A DNA stretch of 64,000 nucleotides from Utricularia gibba. Lineage: Eukaryota; Streptophyta; Magnoliopsida; Lamiales; Lentibulariaceae. This document shows positions 47,902 through 59,400 of this stretch, piece after piece. Under the pieces are notes generated by a model. That model did no database searches. It saw nothing but the letters and a program-made list of their open reading frames with translations, and had not been told where the DNA came from. Position 1 is the first letter of the stretch. Each line of letters begins with the position of its first letter. The stretch covers positions 2,358,501 to 2,422,500 of the forward strand of contig NEEC01000014.1 of NCBI GenBank assembly GCA_002189035.1. Direction: 5' to 3'. A program made the position numbers and the translations under genes.

Positions 47902-49085
47902 ATGTGGCGGACTATGTTTTCTCCGAGTCTGTGGAGCAAATCGACAATTAAATGCATTCGTGGAGAGGGTATGGGACGAAGGTTTTATGGGTTGATACCT
48001 ATGGTGGTTGAGCAATCATCCAGAGGGGAACGGGCATATGATATATTTTCGCGATTGCTCAAAGAGCGCATTATCTGCATCAATGGCCCTATCTCTGATG
48101 AAACATCGCACGTAGTTGTTGCTCAGTTGCTGTTTCTGGAGTCAGAGAACCCATCCAAGCCAATCAATATGTATCTGAATTCGCCTGGTGGTGCCGTCAC
48201 TGCCGGTAATTTTTTCTGATCATGTTTTTGTGTTCATGTTGGATAGTAGTGGCAAAAAACTGAGCATGCTCCGCAGTTTTTCTGTTGGCCTTCTCCTGTT
48301 TTTGTTTCTTATGATGGGTAAACATCCGCTTTTCTCATCAATATTTTTGTTGCGATACATTGCCCAGTCTCAAATTTGAACGCAGATTCTCGAATATGCA
48401 GCCTAGTTCTTTCCATTTTACAATGTGCAATTAGAAGGGAATATGGAGTGTTAGCTCACAAAATTTGAACCATTTGTGATAAACTACAGCGTCCACATGT
48501 AGCTGGAAGCACTAGTTTATGTCATCAGTTGGAGAACTTTTTTCTCGGATTGAGCATAGTCTCCCACAATTGCGTTGAAGAATCTTGTTAGATAAAAAAT
48601 AGATCTTGCTTCTTCTGTTCTGTCTGCATTTGTACATCTGTTGTGACACTTTGTCTTTTTCAGGTCTTGCAATCTATGATACCATGCAGTACATCAGGTC
48701 GCCGATCAATACCATTTGTCTTGGCCAAGCTGCGTCAATGGCTTCTCTCTTGTTGGCAGCCGGTGCAAAGGGTGAGCGGAGATCTCTTCCGAACGCGAGT
48801 GTTATGATACATCAACCCCTGGGTGGTGGGAGCAATGGTCAAGCTGAGGATATCATTATTCATGCCAAGCAGATTTCTCGAGTTCGGGATGCCTTGAATG
48901 CTCTCTACTGTAAGCACACCGGACAGCCACTGGAAACAATCTCAAAGAGTATGGATCGAGATTATTTCATGACTCCTGAAGAAGCAAAGGAGTTTGGGAT
49001 CATAGACGAGGTAATAGTTGAGAGGCCAATAACCCTAGTCACTGATGCTGTCCGCGATTCCACGGCTGCCGAGGCAAAAGGCTGA
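47902..49085 (+). CDS. CLPP2: ATP-dependent Clp protease proteolytic subunit 2, mitochondrial
   Basis: ClpP2 forms the tetradecameric peptidase of mitochondrial Clp protease, fed by ClpX. Exons 47902-48205 and 48664-49085 give 241 residues, matching Arabidopsis CLPP2 (about 240). A basic, Ser-rich presequence ([17 protein letters not shown]) is followed by the conserved start [19 protein letters not shown]. The catalytic Ser is in GQAASMAS, the His in [10 protein letters not shown] and the Asp in [12 protein letters not shown]. The substrate-binding strand [13 protein letters not shown] crosses the only intron. The C-terminus after IIDEVI is variable. The start at 47902 gives the usual length; 47806 is an alternative. 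It lies 500 bp downstream of FTSHI5 on the same strand. Confidence 0.94.
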
Positions 49086-49852
49086 TCTTGCGAGGATCAA
49101 CCAGACCAGCCATGCATGCATCAGACTTGTTACAGAAGAGTGGGTTGAGATTAAATTTGATGTGCATTTGGATGCATATCATCATTGGGAAGATGAAGGT
49201 TATTGCTGACAGACAGGGAGTTCCTGCGTCCGCATTCATGAATCAGTAGCTTCACTTGTGAGAAAACAAGAAAATTGTATTGGGATCTTTCCCACTTGAG
49301 GGAACATGGAATCTGACGCAGTTAATTAAACCAGAGCTACTTCCTTCAGTGTTTTGGTACATGTGTAGTAGTGTTGCTACACAGACGAGGAAATTGGAGG
49401 TTGCTTTTAGTATTATTAGTTCAAAAGAAATGATGGGATAAGACATGGGGAGCCAAGGAGGGATTCAATTTCAGCCGCAATGAAACGACGTAGTCTTGAT
49501 ATTGGGCCTTGCTTTTTTATTGGCGATCTTGAATCCTCGGCCTTAGCCATACAAAATTATCCCATCTTCTAGAAGGCGCGGGGCCCACAGTGTGCTGGAC
49601 TGGTGTCGATAGAGAACATGGTCGAGGGCCCACAGGTTGTGACCACGTGCACGGCAGTCCATGGCTGAGCTTTTTTCCAAGGAATTGCAAATAACACAGA
49701 TTTGTGGACTAGAAATGAAATATCGAAAAAAATGAAGGGCTGGCTCAGGTTGGGTTCCAGTTTATGATGCTCCTCCGAGTTGGGGCGTCTGGATTAAGAC
49801 TCCTCTCTCCTGGCTCCTGTTTCGCTGTCGCTCTGAACCCAAATCGGCTCAA
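49086..49852. other. Intergenic region between CLPP2 and the RING gene
   Basis: CLPP2 3' UTR and the RING gene promoter. A G-box (GACCACGTGCAC) is at 49644-49649, about 200 bp before the RING start codon. No gene is seen. Confidence 0.65.
49644..49649. promoter_or_regulatory. G-box (CACGTG) upstream of the RING gene
   Basis: CACGTG in a CCACGTGCACGG context, 204 bp upstream of the RING-H2 start codon. A sequence match only. Confidence 0.4.
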
Positions 49853-50332
49853 ATGGGTTTCTTGTACATGGCGATCGCTATGCCCAAATCAATCACCACC
49901 GTCATCTTCGCCGCTGCAAGATTCCTCCTCTTCTCCGCGCTGTCTGCCCTGGGCCTCCACAAATCAGCAGCCGCGGACGCAGAAGAAGGAGCGCGGTACG
50001 GTCGGGAGGACAACAACTACATTCTGATGTTTGACGGATCCTCCCCGTCCATAATCCCGGTCCCCGTGAAACTCGTCACCAGAGCGATCAAGCGACGAGT
50101 CCCCATCGTCCGTTTCGGCTGCGCCGAGAGGGAGAGGGCGGTGCCCTGTACCATATGCTTGGAGTTGCTAGTGGGAGGGGAAGAAACCAGGGATCTACGC
50201 AATTGCGGGCACTTGTTCCACCTGGGTTGCTTAGATAAGTGGATTGACGAGGGAGGCGTCTCCTGCCCATTGTGCAGATCCACGTTGCTGCCTCCTGGAA
50301 TCAAGGCGAACGAATTGCGCAGAGAGGATTGA
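49853..50332 (+). CDS. RING-H2 zinc finger protein (BRH1-like E3 ubiquitin ligase)
   Basis: A probable membrane-linked E3 ubiquitin ligase. A single exon gives 159 residues. The N-terminus has a hydrophobic segment (SITTVIFAAARFLLFSALSA, about residues 13-32) that may anchor it. The RING-H2 finger is at about residues 100-141: CTIC, then CGHLFHLGC, then CPLC, i.e. C3H2C3 with normal spacing and a Trp after the second pair (DKWID). The small intronless layout resembles the brassinosteroid-responsive BRH1 family. The substrate is unknown. Confidence 0.88.
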   Translation: MGFLYMAIAMPKSITTVIFAAARFLLFSALSALGLHKSAAADAEEGARYGREDNNYILMFDGSSPSIIPVPVKLVTRAIKRRVPIVRFGCAERERAVPCTICLELLVGGEETRDLRNCGHLFHLGCLDKWIDEGGVSCPLCRSTLLPPGIKANELRRED

Positions 50333-51308
50333 TTCCGCAGCGCATTGACTATTCATCTTCCTGGAATCAAAGCTAGGTTTCTTCTGTGGATCGCACTCTG
50401 TCCACCCCAGCTGCTTATCTTGTACGGACAAAATGGAGCCTGCTCAGGGCTTTTCCCAAATTGTAAGGACAGAATTCTGCAGTAAATATACTCCTGCGAT
50501 TCAAAATGGCATTCAACCCCCTCCCGGGGCAAAAACGTAATTGAACACAACACTCGTCAGTCAAGATCAGCATCACCAAGTTATTTTTTACTTCGGAATT
50601 TAAAAAATAAGATTGAATTTGAAAATAATGAGAATATTATGATTTTTTTTTAACCGAACCGAAGCCCACCACAGAGATGGATGTTCAGCAACCGGAAAGC
50701 CCAATCACACAGATGCAACCCCGCTCTGTCAAAGATGATGATGGTTGCCGGACTCGTGAAACCATGACATCGGAATTCTAATCCCAGACAGCCTAATCGG
50801 TTTCCGGGGACCGTCGATTCTGGTAGCTGTCGGAATCATAGTTAATCAAAGAAAAGGAGGAACAGGTCCCCAAGATTGTGTGTGTGTTGGTTGGTCCAAT
50901 GAGTCGCGGGGGATACGTGGCCCTACGGCGATCCGAGCAATTCCATTTTTAAAGCTTTTCGGTTTCATGGATCTTTCTTATCCACACCCGAATTCGGTCG
51001 CTCTGCTCAGCCACAGATAACATACTCCATAATATATTGTTTCATATTTCATACACATTGATTGATTGGTGAATCTTAACCTCGCCTCCTGCAACTGCGT
51101 CGGTTTTCCGGAGGTTTTGTTTTCTCGACTCCATCTCCATTGTCGTCTTCCTGGGGGTATTTGGAGCCTCTAGTTACGTGTTCGTATGGATTTCAGTCAT
51201 CCACCGATATAGAGAAGTGGAAAAGAAAGGGTTTTGTTGTACCATTTTTTTTTTTTTTTCATACTACGATTCTCTTGGCTGTTTGGCTGGTGGCATTCGC
51301 TCCTGGTT
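50333..51308. other. Intergenic region and leader of the START gene
   Basis: The tail of the RING gene, then promoter and leader of the START gene. A short upstream frame of eight codons (51186-51212, MDFSHPPI) lies before the main start codon. A T-run (51245-51260) precedes it. No gene is seen. Confidence 0.6.
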
Positions 51309-53078
51309 ATGGATTTGATTTCGGAGTTTCGTGATATTTTTCAAAAGCCTGGGATTGGTGATGTGATATCTGCGCTCATGGTATTCGTGCTGCCGTTCTG
51401 GTTTGCTATTGTGGTTGGGATTCTGGTGGGTTGGGTGTGGCGGCCAAAATGGGTTAAGCTAGGAATACATTTTCCTGAAGGGATTGGTAAGGATGGAGAG
51501 TCACAGCAATCCCCTTCATTTTTCCGTCCACTAGAAACCTTGAGCTCCTTCAAAATGCATTGGCCAAAATGCGTTCGCTGGATATCAGATGGAGGACTTG
51601 GAAAGGCTAATTCCTTTTCTCCTTCCACCTCCAGTGAAAATGACAGGTTGTTGCTTCTTACTAACTAATGATTTCCAGAGTTTGGATTCATTGAGTTTTA
51701 TTTATCAAGTAATTGTCTTTGATCAGTTGCTCTGAGGCGGAGGTTGAGAAATCAAATGTAGTCAACGTTGATGATCTTAAAAATTTGCACATGTTATTTG
51801 AGAAGAAGGACAATGGACCTGCTTGGATCCATATGATGAAAAAGTTAGCGAATAATACGAGCTATCAGGCATGGAGAAGAGATACCGAGGTCAATTCATG
51901 TTTTCCTCTTAGGATCGCAGAAGAAAATTTGTTTGGCCATTAGACACTTTCTGGAATTACTCTTGGGAACTGTTTTGTGTATATGATGTAGATTGGGCTT
52001 CCTCAGTATTGTAGTAGAACTGTGTACGAAGATGTGACTCCTGAAATTCTGAGAGACTTTTTTTGGGATGACAAGTTTAGATTGACATGGGATGACATGC
52101 TTTCAGAAGCTGAAACTTTGGAGGAATATCCTGCCACGGGAACAATAGTCGTGCGCTGGGTACGGAAGGTAAGAATCATATTGGCTAGCAAGCATTTGAT
52201 TGTGATTTCAATAATAACTAGCATTACCCTTTTTCTGCTTTGCAGTTCCCTTTCTTTTGTAGTGACAGAGAATACATCATAGGGCGTCGAATTTGGCAGT
52301 GTGGACGAACTTATTACTGTGTAACCAAGGTAATAGAACATGAACTTATGCACACCTGACATGCTCATGATGGCGCATATACAGACCCGAGACAGATAAC
52401 CATCTCACTGCTTTTCAAGACTGTTGTCTGTTGTTCGGCTGCAAGTTGAATTTCAGAGGTTGATTCATATTCCTATGAATGCAGGGGGTGCCAAACTCCT
52501 CAGTGCCTCGACGTGAGCGGCCAAGGCGTGTCGATTTATACTATTCCAGTTGGTGCATACGTGCAGGTAAGAACTAGTGGAACATGCACCGTGATGATGG
52601 TTGTTAAGATGCTTGTGTTTGGAGCTCAGTTGAATCAGAGCGAGATGGACAGATGACAGCAAGTGAGGTGGTGCTGTTCCACCATGAGGACATGGGAATT
52701 CCTTGGGAAATTGCAAAACTCGGAGTGCGCCAAGGCATGTGGGGTGCTGTGAAGAAGGTGGAACCAGCATTGCGCGCATACCAGAAGCATCGATCAACCT
52801 CAGCTCCCCTGTCACACAGCGCTCTCATGGCGCAGATCACCACCAAAGTGGACGTGGACGCCATCGAAACAGCAACAGCAGCCTCCGCTGATGGCTCCAG
52901 TTGCTCACTGGATCCTCAGGCGGAGAACTCACCGCCGTCGCGACGGCGAGACATTCGGAAGATGGTGGTTGTGGTCGGGGCGGTGACCATTGCGGCAGCT
53001 CTGGACAGGGGACTCCTCACTAAGGCAATAGTTTTTGGGGTGGCTGGAAGGATCGCAAAAGCCGTTGGGAAGTTGTGA
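51309..53078 (+). CDS. Membrane-anchored START-domain lipid-binding protein
   Basis: A plant START protein of the group containing At1g64720 (CP5), At1g55960 and At3g13062, presumed to bind or move lipids or sterols at a membrane. Exons: 51309-51646, 51727-51889, 51992-52168, 52246-52329, 52485-52566, 52630-53078, total 430 residues. An N-terminal membrane helix (VISALMVFVLPFWFAIVVGI) ends in WVWRPKW. The START domain is roughly residues 135-335, with TVYEDVTPEILRDFFWDDKF, CSDREYIIGRRIW and VVLFHHEDMGIPWEIAKLG. The C-terminus ends in a hydrophobic stretch after RRRDIRKM. The start was chosen as the ATG just before the helix; the upstream open frame has no ATG. Ligand unknown. Confidence 0.9.
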
Positions 53079-53471
53079 TTGCACAATAACCATCCGGTAT
53101 TCGTTTTTTCATAAATCGGCTATAAATAAACTTTTTTTTAAATGAAAATCGTGTGTGAGAATTGATAATTTATAATGCCGGAATATTAATTTTAAAAAAT
53201 AATAATATTCTTATTAACTGGGCCTAAACTAGCGGGCCTACTTGGAAATCCAACCCCGGCAAATTTCATCCAGGTGGACTAAACGCCGGCAAAATTTGCT
53301 TTGATGGGCGGTGGATGATGAAGGAAGCAGTTCGATCAAAGCGGTAAATGTGAAAAAGGGTCTAATCGCGCGCGGCGACTCGGATTGGAGAAGAATAGCC
53401 AGAAGGTCATTTTTTATGAAGACGGAGTGTTGTGGTAAAAATCCTCGGATGAAATTGAGGATGAGAAGACG
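53079..53471. other. Promoter and leader of the MOM1-like gene
   Basis: AT-rich at 53100-53215. An ATG at 53311 opens a 68-codon frame out of phase with MOM1 coding, which may be an upstream ORF. No separate gene is called. Confidence 0.55.
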
Positions 53472-56400
53472 ATGCCACCTTCAGCAGCACAACCCAAGAG
53501 AAAATATGAAGGGCTAGAAATTTCAGATAAACAGTCTCCTCTCAGGAGATCTGACCGAGTTGTGAGAAATTTAAAATCAAGTTCTTCTGTGTCTAAATCA
53601 AAATTTCATGGAATTGAGAATTCAACGCGAAGGAAGAAAAGAAAATTTCTTAAGCTTTCGATGGAATCTCCGAAGGCCTTACTCATGGGAGATGTAGTTG
53701 GGGGCAAGAGCAAAAAATTGAAACCCCGAAGGCTCAAGGCCAGGTTCCCGAAATCCCAAAACCCCGAGTTTCTTACAGCAGGTACTCTGTTAGAGAAAGT
53801 TGATTCTTTATAAAATGTGTCGGTGCAGGGGACTGATGGTTATGTTTAAAACTATAAATTTAATTACCGAAGTGCAAAATCATATTTGATAGTACTCAGG
53901 GTCTCTCCACATCTTTACGGTGTCAGGTGGTGATATCGAGCCTGAGTGTAAGGATACGGTGGATGATCAATGCTCAAGTCTGGACCGTGATGGAAGGTTA
54001 GTGGAAGTTTACATGTAGCAGGGCCACCTAATTGGTTGTCACACAAACAAAGTGCTTATTTTAGTTTTAGGGATCATTGTGTAGCCGAGACTGGTTTTCA
54101 GCCCTTGAACACTGCTTCAAGAGCCAGGGAAACAAGCAGTGACATGGAAGGCGTGGCATCAACACCCATTTCCAGGAAGGAACCAACTGCATTCGAAATG
54201 CGGGTGTGCTTAGATGAATCAAGAGATGTATCTTTAGGTTCAAGGAGCATTGGGAAATGTCTGAACCATAAAGGTACTCCCCATATATCGGATACTTGTG
54301 CATTTTTTGAAGGGAGAGATAGTAATGATACATTTCTGATAGTTGTGCGACCTACTGCATCATCATATTCCTGGGGTGAGGGCCATGATCAATTTGGTAC
54401 TTGTTATACATGCCTTAAAAAGAAAAGGCAAGTTCCTCAGCTATCTATTCTTTTTAGCTAAAAATGGTATTTCTCCATTAGTACTGCTGGTTCTCTGGAA
54501 GTTATTTTGAAATCTGTAGCGCGGGCAGAAAAGAGAGAACCTACTTGAACATAAAGCTCCACTGAGACGTCCTCTTTCTTTTTTCTTTTCTTCTTTTTTA
54601 TTGAAGTACGTTTCTTGTTTAGTTGGTGGCTGACACATACGTAAATATGATTTTACTTAGAAAAGTTTGTATACATGATTATTATTGATTGCTAGTGTGA
54701 TAGAGCTCCTTTTATAGCTTTATATTTTCTGTTATTCTCGCAAGATGCTTTTTAATAGTAAAGTATCATTCCTACGTCTTCTGATATGAATTCTCTAAAT
54801 TATGCAGGGTGAGTTATGATGCCCCCGAACAGGATCTCTGTTCCTGTGATCACAAGGTTTGTTGCTCTATCTTGCTAACTCTTGTTCAGTCTCAGTCTCC
54901 TGATTAATGAGAAACAATTCAATAGTGACAATAGCTTGCTTGCTAAACGAGCTAAAGGTGATGGCGCGTCTTACTTGAGTTAATGTTTGCTTTCTGAAAT
55001 GAGCTTTGACATCATCTGAGGTTCTCTTATGCAAAGTACACAATGAATCAAGATTTATGATATTTGGGGTATATTCATGGTTATTACTTCGCCATGTGTG
55101 CTTTTTTTTTGACAGCATAAGCACGTGTTTCTGATTTCATATCACAAGTACTTGTTTCTCTTGAGTAATTTTTGTTCAAATTTTTAGAAATGCGACTACA
55201 TCAACTAATATTATCATAGCATAAGCACTTGTTTCTGATGTTGCATGTTTTGGCTGCTGCTGCGTTAAGAGATTATAGCTGTTATTTTGATAATCATGAT
55301 AATGTTGTGATCATTAGGCTTCTGGGGATCATGGAGTTAGTGCCACTGTGGAAGATGGTGCGATCATTGGACCCATGGAAATGCAGTTTGATTCTCCATT
55401 GGGAAGTTATGAAAATATTTGTGCCCTTTGCTGTACCCCTGGCGATCTCCTGTGGGTAAAAATTTTTTTCTGCATTTTAACACATCTTTATATAATAATA
55501 TGAGCATTTGAGCATGCTATAAAATCTTGAAAGTGTCTCTTTAGATGCTGCTGTTGCCTTGTGTTGTAAATATACATTGTTCATTGCCTGAATAAACAAA
55601 GCTGATTGTCGCATTTGGAATTTTCTCTTTGGATTCTCATGTAGTTAATTGCACCTATTTCAGAGGATGTGGATTTGTTCATTGCATGTTTCTACAGGTG
55701 TTGCAAAGGAAAAGGATGCAAAATTCGCTATCATTGTGACTGTTTGGATCCCCCTCTTCCCAATGTTCTCCCAGGTGCCTGGTATTGCTCCCATTGTGTA
55801 AAGAAGAAGCTTTCATTTGGTGTGCACGTTGTTTCAGATGGAGTTGAGAAAATTTTGGATGTTAGGGAGGTGAAGGTCTCAAATGCTAAAGGTCTGGCAT
55901 CTTCAGTGTGCTCATGGTGCTAGGTATAAATGTAGAAGTTGTGTTATCCACCTATGACATTGTTGGTGTTTTTTTTAATGATTAGGAGATCATCAAAAGC
56001 AGTATCTTGTCAAGTACTTGGGACTTGCTCATATTCACAACCATTGGGTTCCAGAGCAACAACTACAGGCTGAAAATCCTTTCCTTATCTCTAGGTTCAC
56101 AAAAAACTCTCAGGTTAAAATGCCTTTTCTTAATGTTAAATATCCGATTTAAATGTTTGTAAAAATGGCACTTGATTGCTTAGATGTCATATGCAGATGC
56201 TAAGATGGAATTCTGAGTGGACGATGCCACAATGCTTTTTGGAGAAAAGATCCATTCAGGACAATGTATTCATTGCTTCACTCACAGAAATTTTTGTGTG
56301 TAACAATGAATGGCTTGTGAAATGGTGTGGCCTCAGTTATGATCACTCGACATGGGAATTAGAAAGTGAACCTTTCTTCAGCTCATTGCTTGGTCAAAAG

Positions 56401-59400
56401 TTAATGAATGAGTACAAATCCGGTGATCAAAAGTCAGTTCCATGTTTGGTATCGAAGTTCCACGAATATTGGGTCCCAGTTCAAATGTCAAATTACCAGC
56501 TTGAACTTTACTGTAATGCGCTGCTTTCTAACAAAGTGGGTCTTTGCTCCAGTTCAAGAAATGATACTTTTGGGGCACTTCGAGAGATCCTTTTAACTGC
56601 TCAAAAGGTTCTTTTTTCTTAAAATGCATTTTGAATGTTCTTTTTCATGTTGCACCACCAAACCATGACGTGAATTCATTACTTGCATGGAGCATGGTAA
56701 TTGTTGACCTGTCTCGTATGTCCATTAAGGCTTGATATGGCTCCTATAGTTGAGCTTCAAATGTTAGTCTATTTTTTTGTGTACTGATGTTTACTTTTCT
56801 TTTCTTTTTTTTTTTGTGTGGTTACAGTGTTGTTCGCATCCATATCTTCTCGACACATCCATTCTGAGACAGTTGATGTCTGAGAAGCGCCCAACCACTG
56901 ACCTTGCGGATATTGGTATTGCTGCAAGTGGAAAATTACAGTGGCTTAATAAAATGCTTCGGGAGGTGAAGTCCCAAGGGTTGCAAACACTTTTACTTTA
57001 TCAGGTACATCTAATTAGATATTTAGTCACTATTTCCTGTTTATCATTTGTATTTTTCTCAGACCTCTTCAATTTTTTTTGTTCGATTTTTGAATTTCTT
57101 TATGACTCTCAAGGTTTTCTCGCAGGTAATTGCTGGCTCTCAAGGGGCTATGGGAGAAATACTTGAAGATTTTCTGCGCTGTAAATTTGGCCAACATTCA
57201 TATGAACATATTTGCTCTGGGACTCTTCTATCTGAAAAGCATAATGCTGCTAATAGGTTTAACAAGAAGGAACCTGGAAAATTTGTTTTTCTTTTAGAAA
57301 ACCGTGCATGCACCTCGGCAATTCAACTTTCAAATTTGGATATCATCATAATACATGATAGTGACTGGAATCCAGCTAATGACGTGAAGGCTTTGCAAAG
57401 ATTATCAATTGATCCTAAAGCTGAGAGGATCAAAGTTTTTCGGTTGTATACATCTTTCACTGTTGAAGAAAGAGCCCTTGTTCTTGCTAGAGAAGGCTTA
57501 AATATTTATAGCAGTTTTCGAACTTTTAGCCGGCATGTGAGTGATACTCTTCTAGCTTGGTGTTCCTCTCACCTGTTTGAGAAATTAGATGAATGCCATG
57601 CTTATAGCAACTCCTGTTCGGCCTTAGACTTTTCATCCGAGGAGTCATGTTTGATTCTGAGCGACATTATGAAAGAGTTCCTGGTGATACTTTCTGATGC
57701 TTGTCAAACGTTTGATTCAGATCCTATCATTTCAAAAGTTAAGTTTCTGGATGGTAGATATGTGTCACATACTCGAACATTCGGGGAATCGAGGGCTTCA
57801 TTGTGGGATGGAGAGCATCCCCATCTTTTTTGGGAAAGGTTATTAGATGGTAAGCATCCACAATGGAAACACTTGAAGAGGGACTGTACATCCAAGAGGA
57901 AGAGAATCGATTGCATGGGTAAAGTTTTTTGTGATGCAAAGAATGGGAAAGTTGGCAAACGAAAGAAGTGCAAAAAAACCCATAATGAAAGTTTAGACCT
58001 AGCTTCTGAGCAAGTTAAATTAGGTGGACATGCAACTGAACTCGACATTTCTAATGGAGGTAACACTTTATCTCAGCTATGAACATAACATGCTTTTCTG
58101 AACAAAAAAAAGGAAATCAAGGCTGTTGCTTAACAGTTGATTTGGAGTTTTTTTTTTTCAGTTTCATATAAATATTATCTTTTGGGGATAAGGTTGTGTA
58201 TAAGCATTCTTATACACAACCTTTGAAAATATTTTCTAAGTATTTCATGTTCATCCAATGCTCTTAACAGTGGAAGCCTGCAACCGATCTCAGAAACTTC
58301 AGGAAGATACTATGATTGATGGGCACACTTCATGCTCCTCTTCCTGCCCTAATGCCTTCCCTCTAAAGGGAAGAGCAGTATTGCCTGATCCAAAAGACCT
58401 CTACAGTTTTCTGCTAGGGGGTCTCAAAGAATTATGCCAGACTCTTAAGCTTTCGGTATGCAGTTCATTGTTATCTTTATGTTTTATTTTTTCTTCTTTC
58501 TATGTATTGAAAACTGACTAGGTCAGGATTCAGTTCAATGTGATACATTATTTTTAGAAAATTCATAAAACATTGAAGTTATGGTCTCTTACTGAAATTT
58601 TCCATAGCAAGCTAAATGTATTGTCTAGAGATATTGCAAGACTCCATTGTTTTCAAGCACCAAATACTTGACAGGGAACTATAACTATGCCTTTTACTCT
58701 TGTTGGCGTTTGACAGCAGAGAGGCCATTGGAGTTTGGGATTGATGTATGACTGTCCTGTTAGACTCATAAGCATATCCAAGCTCATTGAACAATTAGCA
58801 AATTTTAATCTGATTTCAGAGTGGAAGGTGGAGGGGATTATACTCTTTCGCTTTAAAGATAGTGGTTTCCTTGGGAATTGCAACCTAGTTTTTTGATACT
58901 GTAACTAGGGGTTTCATGGAATTTGATTCTCAATTTGATCTGCATCATTTACCTGTATATTTGCAACTACTAGATAAATGATCTGTAGTAATTTAATATT
59001 TTTAATTTAGTATTTTTTTTAAATGTTGAGTAACGTATTGTATCTGAAGTGCTTCTATTCTTTATATGTCTTAAGATTATCTATTGAATTATTTCTCTTT
59101 GCTAACCGATGGTTGAATTTCAGGAGGACCTCTTTCATATAATGGGAAATTTCTTGGAGTATATCATCAGAAATCACCACATCAACAGTGACTCGCCACC
59201 AATTTTGCACGCCTTACTAATTTCTATTGTGAGTTTATATTCATTATATTACAGGTGTCCATAATAGATGGATAGGAAAAAGGATTCTGTAGCTTCTTAA
59301 TTGGAGACGGTCGTGTTTAAGGTGAAGTGAAGTGAGCTACGTATTTCCAGAATCATACTGTTCACAGCACTTCATTTGTTGTGTTGTGTGTGACAATTTT

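Noticed and set aside
53311-53517. Upstream ATG frame before the MOM1-like gene
   Set aside because: It is out of frame with exon 1 and has no family similarity; kept only as a possible uORF.
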